A stretch of DNA of 64,000 nt from Streptomyces sp. NBC_00239 (lineage in GTDB: Bacteria > Actinomycetota > Actinomycetes > Streptomycetales > Streptomycetaceae). Under the pieces are notes generated by a model that was not told the origin of the DNA, did not search any database, and worked only from the letters and a program-made list of their open reading frames with translations. The stretch covers positions 6,200,001 to 6,264,000 of the forward strand of contig NZ_CP108095.1 of the NCBI RefSeq assembly GCF_036194065.1. The letters are read 5' to 3'. Of this stretch, positions 58,801-64,000 are shown one piece after another; position 1 is the stretch's first letter; the number at the start of each line of letters is the position of its first letter. Made by a program: the position numbers and the translations under genes.

Positions 58801-59780
58801 AGGGCTTCAGCCAGATCTTCCACGAGGCGCACCCCCGCACCCTGGCGGCGGCCAACAACCTCGCGCTGAACCTGCGCATGGTCGGCCAGTACGCCCGGGC
58901 CCGCGAGATCGACCAGGAGGTCTTCGACCGGCGCACCGAGGTGCTCGGCCCGGAGCACCCGTACACCCTCTCCTCGGCCCAGAACCTCGCCCGCGACCTG
59001 CGGGAGGTCGGCCGGTACGAGGACTCGGTGCAGCTGCTGAGCCGGGCGTACGACGCGTACAAGCGGACCCTGGGCCGGACCTTCCCCGGCACCCTGTCCG
59101 CCGCGAAGAACCTCGCGGTCTCGCTGCGCCGGGCCGGGCAGCTGGAGGACGCGCTGCGGCTGACCACGGCCACCCGCAACCGCTACCGGGCCAAGTACAC
59201 CTCGGTCAACCCGGACCTGCTGGCCTGCGACCTGAACCTGGCCGCGGACCTGTTCGCCACCGGGGACCCGCTCGCGGCGCGGGACATCGCCCAGGAGGTC
59301 GTGGACGAGTACATGAAGGTGCCGGGGGAGCGGCACCCGTACACCCTGGCCGCGATCAACAACCTGGCGGTCTTCCACTGGGGCGTCGGCGCGCCGCAGA
59401 CGGCGGAGCCGATGCTCCAGGGCGCGATCCGGGTGATGCGCGAGGTGCTCGGCGACGACCACCCGCACACCATCTTCGCCACCCTCAACCTGGCCAACGC
59501 CCACGCCGACCTGGGCGATCCGGCGGGCGCGCTGCAGATCGAGCGGGCGGCGGCCGCACGGCTGCGCGAGGTGCTCGGGGTCCACCACCCGGAGACGCTG
59601 GCCTGCTCCTCGAACATGGCGGTGAGCCTGGACCGGATCGGGCGCAAGGAGGAGGCGGCCCGGCTGCGCCACGAGACGATCGCGGAGCTCCAGCGGCTGC
59701 TCGGCGAGGACCACGGCCTGACCCGGTACGCGCGCGAGGAGCGGCGGGTGCACCGGGACCTGGAGCCGCTGGCGGTGTGA
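55839..59780 (+). CDS. fxsT: FxsT, ParA-like + TIR + NB-ARC + TPR protein
   Basis: 1313 aa from the ATG at 55839, with CGGAGGA upstream; 17-bp overlap with fxsC. Four modules: a MinD/ParA-like NTPase (about 8-310) with P-loop YKGGTGRT (residues 15-22; signature Lys16 kept, Arg21 in place of Lys) and LAVDWDLEAPGLHRF; a TIR domain (about 335-480) whose catalytic Glu position is Val410; an NB-ARC domain (about 485-850) with GLGGVGKTQ (about 524) and WLLVFDNADDP (about 600); and kinesin-light-chain-type TPRs (about 910-1313, repeated HPYTL...NLA). It is built like an NLR receptor. Its role with FxsA is unknown. Confidence 0.94.
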   Translation: MTASRDGRIVTFYSYKGGTGRTMALANTAWVLAANGKRVLAVDWDLEAPGLHRFFHPFLDPSTLGATTGVIDLITEYAWAATSPVQRADDWHRDYARIQQHAVSLAPENLGWEFPSGGTLDFVSAGRQNREYSATVSTFDWDNFYDRLGGGLFFDALRADMKANYDYVLIDSRTGLSDIADICTFHLPDVLVDCFTLSDQSIDGAAAVARQVYERYGDRDIKIYPVPMRIDEGEKEKADAGRALARIKFDRFPSGLAGDEATAYWGAVEIPYRPYYAYEETLATFGDEAGLTNSLLSAFERLTAVVSEGEVTSMPAIREEIRLRIRDAFTRRRPALPADLFLSYVAENRMWADWIESVLTRAGFRVVPKDVSAEPRPGDTLGAGISTDSPARTVVLLSSAYLKSARAVDVWERAAAEDPTGGRRNLVALRVGDVRLSTPYIDRNPIDLFRLDEHHATAALLRALERPVQLPEAASPGPRFPGTVPKIWNAPPRNTGFTGRSIVLERMRDQLGGGISVVLPQPQTLFGLGGVGKTQVALEYVHRFMADYDLVWWISSEQTDDVVAGLAELAVRLGAQTGEDMAAASQEAIDLLRRGVPTSRWLLVFDNADDPETLKRFFPPGGPGHVLVTSRNQSWSQYGDALPVDVFLREESIEHLQRRAPGLTPEDADQVATAVGDLPLAVEQAGAWIAETATPVGSYLEQLAQQAARVLGLNQPAGYPEPVAATWNVSIERLQSRSPAAVRLLQLCAFFAPEPISANLLYSKEMIDALKPYDPSLQEKLVLGRVIREIGRFALAKVDQVSNSIQVHRLVQAVIRAQLSEEEQREARHAVHRVLAGARPDDDEPIDNPETWPRFNTIWPHLPPSEARLCREPETRRLLIDRVRYLWKRGDFKAAYQLGSELREAWKETLGDSDLQYLYLRFHLSNILRSQGRYVEAKELDEVTLERQRNALGASHPHTYMTTSGLAMNLGALGQYGKAMELATEAHEGFSQIFHEAHPRTLAAANNLALNLRMVGQYARAREIDQEVFDRRTEVLGPEHPYTLSSAQNLARDLREVGRYEDSVQLLSRAYDAYKRTLGRTFPGTLSAAKNLAVSLRRAGQLEDALRLTTATRNRYRAKYTSVNPDLLACDLNLAADLFATGDPLAARDIAQEVVDEYMKVPGERHPYTLAAINNLAVFHWGVGAPQTAEPMLQGAIRVMREVLGDDHPHTIFATLNLANAHADLGDPAGALQIERAAAARLREVLGVHHPETLACSSNMAVSLDRIGRKEEAARLRHETIAELQRLLGEDHGLTRYAREERRVHRDLEPLAV

Positions 59781-59816
59781 GGGGAGCGGGCCACGGGGTG
59801 CGGGGGCCACGGGGTG

Positions 59817-59846
59817 CGGCGGGCGGACCGGGAGGTCCGCCCGCCG
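59817..59846. terminator. Bidirectional terminator between fxsT and the hydrolase
   Basis: Perfect 13-bp stem (CGGCGGGCGGACC and complement) with a 4-nt loop GGGA, between the two convergent stops (59780 and 59868). Confidence 0.82.
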
Positions 59847-59867
59847 GCCGGGGCGGTCCCCGCCGCG

Positions 59868-60767
59868 TCAGGCCGACTGCTGCTGCGGGGGCGGTGCCAG
59901 GTCGCGCAGCAGCCAGGTGAGGATGTCCGGCAGGGCCCGGAAGGCGGCGAAGTGGGCGGCGGCCGGTTCGAAGTTGGCCGTGGCGCCGGGGATCTGCCGG
60001 GCCAGCCAGCGGGAGTGGCCCACGGGTGAGAACACGTCCTTCTCGCCGTGCCACAGCAGGACCGGGCAGGTGATGTCGGCCAGGTCGAAGCCCCAGGGGC
60101 GGGCGAAGGCGGTGACGTCGTCGATCCAGCCGTAGGCCGACTGCCGCAGCCCTTCGCGGTAGTTGCGCTCCAGCATCAGGCGCAGGCCGGCATCGGAGAC
60201 GATGATCCGGTCGTTCTCGGTGAGCTCGCGGCGCAGTTCGTCGAGGAGCCGGCCGGGGTCCTGGCGGATGGAGTCCGAGCGCGGGATCAGCGAGGCGGCG
60301 ATCTCCTCCGGGTCGGCGGCGGCCGCCGTGCTGTGCTCGCGCACGTTGAAGGTGGTCATGCCGTCGTACCAGTCCAGGCCGTCGGCGTCCCGGGGGGCCA
60401 GGCCGACCAGGGTGGCGCACCGGGTGACCCGGTCCGGGAGCAGGGCGGCGCAGGCCAGCGCGTGCGGGGCGCCGCCCGAGCGGCCCACCACCGCGAAGGT
60501 CTCCAGTTCCAGGGAGTCGGCGATCGCGGCCACGTCCTGGGCCACGTCGGCGACGCTACGGCCCGGCAGGCGGTCCGATCCGCCGTATCCGGGCCGGTCG
60601 TACGCGATGAGCTGCATACGGCGCTGGTAGAGGACCATGCCGCGGGGGGCCGGTCCCAGCCTGCTGCCGGGGGTGCCGTGGAGCAGGAACACCGGCTTGC
60701 CGTTCGGGTCGCCGAGTCGCTCCACCATCAGATGCCGCCCGTCCGCGGCGCGCACCCGATTGCGCAC
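59868..60767 (-). CDS. Alpha/beta hydrolase
   Basis: 299 aa from the GTG at 60767, with AAGGAGG 7 bp upstream. The oxyanion motif HGTPGS (about residues 29-34) and nucleophile elbow GRSGG (about 108, Ser) are present; the acid is in LLWHGEKDVFSP (Asp about 254) and the His in AAAHFAAF (about 282). The substrate is unknown. A longer frame to 60947 adds Arg-rich sequence without family similarity. Confidence 0.9.
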   Translation of the reverse strand: MRNRVRAADGRHLMVERLGDPNGKPVFLLHGTPGSRLGPAPRGMVLYQRRMQLIAYDRPGYGGSDRLPGRSVADVAQDVAAIADSLELETFAVVGRSGGAPHALACAALLPDRVTRCATLVGLAPRDADGLDWYDGMTTFNVREHSTAAAADPEEIAASLIPRSDSIRQDPGRLLDELRRELTENDRIIVSDAGLRLMLERNYREGLRQSAYGWIDDVTAFARPWGFDLADITCPVLLWHGEKDVFSPVGHSRWLARQIPGATANFEPAAAHFAAFRALPDILTWLLRDLAPPPQQQSA

Positions 60768-60999
60768 GCCTCGCCTCCTTGGAGTCAGCCGACAAGCCCG
60801 TCGTGGCGATTGTCTCCGACGGAGGAGGAGCGCGGTAGGGCGCACTCGGGGAGAAACCCGGATGCCGGGCCCGCCGCCCGCCGCCCCCGCCGAGGGCGTC
60901 GAATCGTGCGCCCGCGCCGTGGCGGAACGGCGTGCCCAGTGCGGCATCCCCGCCTCCTTCGCCGAGGAAGGCGTCGACGAGAGGCGGTCGGCCGCTCCT

Positions 61000-62085
61000 T
61001 CACGCGTCCGCCGGCGCGTCCTCGGGGAGACCGCTGCCGACCGTCGTGCCCGGGCGCCCCCGGCGGAACACCGCGCAGGCCAGCGTGACCGCCGCGCCCA
61101 GCGCCGCCCAGCCGGCCAGGATCAGCATCGAGGGGCCCGCGTCATTGCCCCTGAAGTAGGCGATCGAACGGGCCGCGTACGTGCCCGCGCCCGGCGGCAG
61201 GGCCGGGCCGATCTCCCGCCAGAACGGCGGCAGCAGCGGATACGGGTAGGCGCCCCCGGCGCTCGGGTTGCCGAGCACCACGACGAGCAGGATCGCCAGC
61301 CCGATGCCGACCACGCCCGCCAGCCCCTGGAAGGCCAGGGTGATCGCGCCGACCGCGAAGACGACCAGCGCGCCCAGCCCCCACAGGGCCCAGATGCTGC
61401 CGGGCAGCGCGCCCAGCACCGGGCCGGCGATCACCGCGCCGAGCAGGCCGGCCACGAGCGCGTACACCAGCAGCGCGCCCAGCCGGATGACGGCGCGCGC
61501 CGGGTTGGCGGGCCGGGCCCCGGCGCTGATCGCGAGGATCGCGGCGCACAGGTAGCCGCCCACGCACCAGCCGACCACCAGGTAGAAGGAGGACAGCCCG
61601 CGGGCGTCGCCGCGGTCGGCCGGGGCCACGTCGGTGACCGTCACCGTGCGCTGCCGGGTCGCCTCGGCGGCCTTGACGACCTCTTCGAGCGCCTGGGACA
61701 GCGAGGCGCCCGCGCCGCCGGCCACCAGCAGCCGGTCGGTCGTCCCGGCGGGGTCGATGATCAGCGCCCCGTCCACGTCCCGGTTGCGGATCTGCGCGGT
61801 CGCGGTGGCCTCGTCGGGGGCCGCGCGCGGGTCGAGCGGGTCGCCGGGCAGCGCGGAGAGCTGCTGGACGGCCTGGGCGGTGGCCTGCCGGGCGGGAGTG
61901 ACCACGGCGATCGGGATCTCGTGCGGCGCGGGGTGGTGGAAGGCGCCGATGTAGGAGGTGATGAAGGCGACCTGGAGCGCCAGCACCCCGATGACCAGCA
62001 GCGCCGCCCGGACGGTGACGGCGTCCTTGATCTCGGAGAGGAAACCGGGGGATCCCCGGGAGGGGCCTGCGTCTGTCCGTGTCAT
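61000..62085 (-). CDS. DUF3533/YhgE-like membrane protein
   Basis: 361 aa from the ATG at 62085, with GAGGG upstream. There is one N-terminal membrane segment (ALLVIGVLALQVAFITSYI), an extracytoplasmic domain of about 120 residues (IPIAVVTPARQATAQAVQQL), then five or six membrane segments. This is the layout of ABC-2/DUF3533 exporters such as Pip/YhgE. No ATPase is adjacent. It is divergent from dnaE2. The 230-bp gap on its 3' side (60768-60999) has no convincing gene. Confidence 0.82.
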   Translation of the reverse strand: MTRTDAGPSRGSPGFLSEIKDAVTVRAALLVIGVLALQVAFITSYIGAFHHPAPHEIPIAVVTPARQATAQAVQQLSALPGDPLDPRAAPDEATATAQIRNRDVDGALIIDPAGTTDRLLVAGGAGASLSQALEEVVKAAEATRQRTVTVTDVAPADRGDARGLSSFYLVVGWCVGGYLCAAILAISAGARPANPARAVIRLGALLVYALVAGLLGAVIAGPVLGALPGSIWALWGLGALVVFAVGAITLAFQGLAGVVGIGLAILLVVVLGNPSAGGAYPYPLLPPFWREIGPALPPGAGTYAARSIAYFRGNDAGPSMLILAGWAALGAAVTLACAVFRRGRPGTTVGSGLPEDAPADA

Positions 62086-62166
62086 GCCCTCACGCTCGAC
62101 GCGCGGCGTCCGTGGCGCAGCAGGGGAGGGCCGAACGGATGATCCACCGAGCCTCGAACATTTGTG

Positions 62167-62182
62167 TCGTACTCATGTTCGA
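62167..62182. promoter_or_regulatory. LexA (SOS) box upstream of dnaE2
   Basis: TCGTACTCATGTTCGA matches the actinobacterial LexA consensus TCGAAC-N4-GTTCGA at 11 of 12 fixed positions. An extra TCGAAC half-site lies at 62154-62159. It sits 58 bp before the dnaE2 start, and a TATGGT -10-like box follows at 62191. Confidence 0.8.
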
Positions 62183-62240
62183 AAGTGGTCTATGGTGGAA
62201 ACGGAGGTGGGGGTTCACCAAGGGAGAGCAGGAGGCGCGG

Positions 62241-64000
62241 GTGCCTGGTTTTACGCATCTGCACACCGTTTCCGGATTCTCCGTGCGGTACGGGGGCTCC
62301 CACCCGGAACGGCTGGCGGAACGCGCCGCCGAACGGCAGATGGACGCCCTCGCCCTCACCGACCGGGACACCCTCGCCGGCACCGTCCGGTTCGCGAAGG
62401 CCTGCGCGAAGGCCGGCATCCGGCCCCTGTTCGGCACCGGCCTCGCGGTCGACCCCGTCCCCGGCGCGCCGGACCTGCCCCGCGCCACCGAACGCCGCCG
62501 CACCCCCGTCAAGGGCGGGGCCTTCGTCGACGAGTCCGCGCCCCGCGCCGTCTTCCTCGCCCGCGACGGCGCCACCGGCTGGGCCACGCTGTGCCGGCTG
62601 GTCAGCGCCGCCCACGCGGACGCCACCGGCCGGCCGCAGCTCCCGTGGGGCCACAACCACGGCGAGGGCGTCCTCGTCCTCCTCGGGCCGGACTCCGAGG
62701 TCGGCCGCGCCCTGGCCGCCGGCCGCCCCGACCGGGCCGCCCGGCTGCTCGCCCCCTGGCGGGAGGCGTACGGGGAGGCGCTGCGGCTGGAGGCCGTCCA
62801 CCACGGGCGTACCGGCACCGGCCCCGGCTCCCTGCGGCTGGCCGCCCGTACCGTCGGCTTCGCCGCGCAGCAGGGCGTACCGGCCGTCCTCACCAACGCC
62901 GTGCGGTACGCGGACCGCGGCCAGGGGCCGGTCGCCGACGTGCTCGACGCGGCCCGCCGGCTCGTGCCCCTCGACCCCCGGCGCCCCCTGGACGGCGGGG
63001 AGCGCTGGCTCAAGGACGCCGCGGCCATGACGGTGGCCGCGGAACGCGTCGCCGAGGCCGCCGGACAGCGCGGGGCGGACGCCCGGCGGCTGCTGGCGCA
63101 GACCCGGCAGGACGCCGAATCCTGCCGCGTCGACCCCGAGGACGACCTCGGCATCGGCTCGGTGCACTTCCCCGAACCCCGGCTGGTGGGCGCCGGCCGC
63201 CGCAGCGCCCAGCGGGTCCTGGCCTCCCGGTGCGCCGCGGGCATGGTGCTGCGCGGCTACGCGGGCAAGCGCGCGTACTGGGACCGGATGCACCACGAGC
63301 TGGACATCATCGCGTACTACGGGTACGCCTCCTACTTCCTCACGGTCGCCCAAGTGGTCCAGGACGTACGGGAGATGGGCATCCGGGTGGCCGCGCGCGG
63401 CTCCGGCGCCGGCTCCCTCGTCAACCACCTGCTCGGGATCGCGCACGCCGACCCGGTCGAGCACGGCCTCCTGATGGAGCGCTTCCTGTCCAAGCGGCGG
63501 CCGGTGCTGCCCGACATCGACATCGACGTCGAGTCCGCCCGCAGGCTGGAGGTCTACCGGGCGGTCATCGGTCGGTTCGGCGCCGAGCGCGTCGCCACCG
63601 TGGCCATGCCCGAGACCTACCGGGTGCGGCACGCGATCCGGGACGTGGGCGCCGCCCTGTCCATGGACCCCGCCGAGATCGACCGGCTCGCCAAGGCCTT
63701 CCCGCACATCCGGGCCCGCGACGCCCGCGCGGCCCTGGCCGAACTGCCCGAACTGCGTGCCGTACGCGCGGAGGAGCACGGCCGGCTGTGGGAGCTCGTC
63801 GAGGCGCTGGACGCGCTGCCGCGCGGCGTCGCCATGCACCCGTGCGGGGTGCTGCTCTCCGACGCCTCGCTGCTCGCCCGCACCCCCGTCGTGCCCACCA
63901 GCGGCGAGGGCCTGCCGATGTCCCAGTTCGACAAGGAGGACGTCGAGGACCTCGGGCTGCTCAAACTCGACGTGCTCGGCGTACGGATGCAGTCCGCGAT
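62241..64000 (+). CDS. dnaE2: DnaE2-type DNA polymerase III alpha subunit (3' end beyond window)
   Basis: 586 codons are visible from the GTG at 62241, with GCAGGAGG upstream; the frame is open to the window edge. It starts with a PHP domain (GFTHLHTVSGFSVRYGGSHP, ALALTDRDTLAG), then the polymerase region with ARGSGAGSLVNHLLGI (about 384-399), the catalytic-Asp block LPDIDIDVES (about 424-433) and GVAMHPCGVLLS. Error-prone C-family polymerases of this group do translesion synthesis with ImuB. The LexA box supports SOS induction. Confidence 0.9.
   Translation, partial: MPGFTHLHTVSGFSVRYGGSHPERLAERAAERQMDALALTDRDTLAGTVRFAKACAKAGIRPLFGTGLAVDPVPGAPDLPRATERRRTPVKGGAFVDESAPRAVFLARDGATGWATLCRLVSAAHADATGRPQLPWGHNHGEGVLVLLGPDSEVGRALAAGRPDRAARLLAPWREAYGEALRLEAVHHGRTGTGPGSLRLAARTVGFAAQQGVPAVLTNAVRYADRGQGPVADVLDAARRLVPLDPRRPLDGGERWLKDAAAMTVAAERVAEAAGQRGADARRLLAQTRQDAESCRVDPEDDLGIGSVHFPEPRLVGAGRRSAQRVLASRCAAGMVLRGYAGKRAYWDRMHHELDIIAYYGYASYFLTVAQVVQDVREMGIRVAARGSGAGSLVNHLLGIAHADPVEHGLLMERFLSKRRPVLPDIDIDVESARRLEVYRAVIGRFGAERVATVAMPETYRVRHAIRDVGAALSMDPAEIDRLAKAFPHIRARDARAALAELPELRAVRAEEHGRLWELVEALDALPRGVAMHPCGVLLSDASLLARTPVVPTSGEGLPMSQFDKEDVEDLGLLKLDVLGVRMQSA

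Noticed and set aside
55641..59810. A 1389-codon open frame antisense to fxsT
   Set aside because: High-GC codon bias leaves the opposite strand open. The sense strand has coherent ParA, TIR, NB-ARC and TPR motifs; the antisense translation is low-complexity without any domain.
60864..61030. Possible short gene between the hydrolase and DUF3533
   Set aside because: It runs into the DUF3533 end on the opposite strand, has no ribosome site and no recognisable motif.

Overview
The window is high-GC actinobacterial DNA, almost certainly Streptomyces. Supporting signs are dense coding with many GTG starts, a streptogrisin-type secreted protease, an Rpf muralytic enzyme, a SepF paralogue, a DUF5685 protein and an fxsABCT locus. 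The conserved backbone pyrG - Nudix - ald - parA - scpA - scpB - rluB-like - tyrA - cmk - acyltransferase - der matches the actinobacterial order also seen around Rv1699-Rv1713 in Mycobacterium tuberculosis.

Layout: 1-394 holds a 30-bp tandem repeat array. 395-5473 is a PucR regulator divergent from an APC permease and a Tat-exported flavin amine oxidase, probably an amine uptake/oxidation unit. 5530-8765 (minus) holds a BBE-type FAD oxidase and a GH15 hydrolase. 9325-21243 is the housekeeping and chromosome-segregation block. Within it, the place where related genomes carry xerD is a repeat-filled gap followed by a STAND-like TPR ATPase. 21397-25625 is a NAD/ADP-ribose and RNA-repair flavoured island: an NrtR-type Nudix regulator, an ADP-ribosylglycohydrolase, two RlaP-type nucleotidyltransferases, a Rieske lipoprotein and DUF952. 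26533-30610 is tyrA-cmk-acyltransferase-der. 32356-38953 holds an Rpf/LysM protein and a branched-chain amino acid ABC transporter in which LivH, LivM and LivG are fused into one 946-residue protein, with a divergently placed solute-binding lipoprotein. 39016-49129 carries a WYL regulator, a PAP2 phosphatase, a GT-C mannosyltransferase-like protein, an MFS exporter, an acyl-CoA dehydrogenase, SepF, DUF5685 and DUF1684. 49196-51667 holds a streptogrisin-like protease and a convergent SLOG-SLATT pair.

The most interesting segment is 51827-59780, a complete fxsABCT locus. It has a 54-residue precursor ending in the F-x-S-x-x-COOH signature (FNSAL), the cyclophane-forming radical SAM/SPASM maturase FxsB, a TIR-like FxsC and a 1313-residue FxsT (ParA-like NTPase + TIR + NB-ARC + TPR, resembling an NLR immune receptor). 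FxsA/FxsB chemistry is known in general, but the biological job of the four-gene system is, to my knowledge, not established. Details seen here include a TIR catalytic-type Glu present in FxsC but not in FxsT, and a C-terminal domain on FxsB that looks like an HExxH-type domain lacking its metal motif. The system sits next to a SLOG-SLATT pair, another predicted nucleotide-sensing conflict module.

The window closes with an alpha/beta hydrolase, a DUF3533 membrane protein and the first 586 codons of a DnaE2-type polymerase preceded by a near-perfect LexA box.
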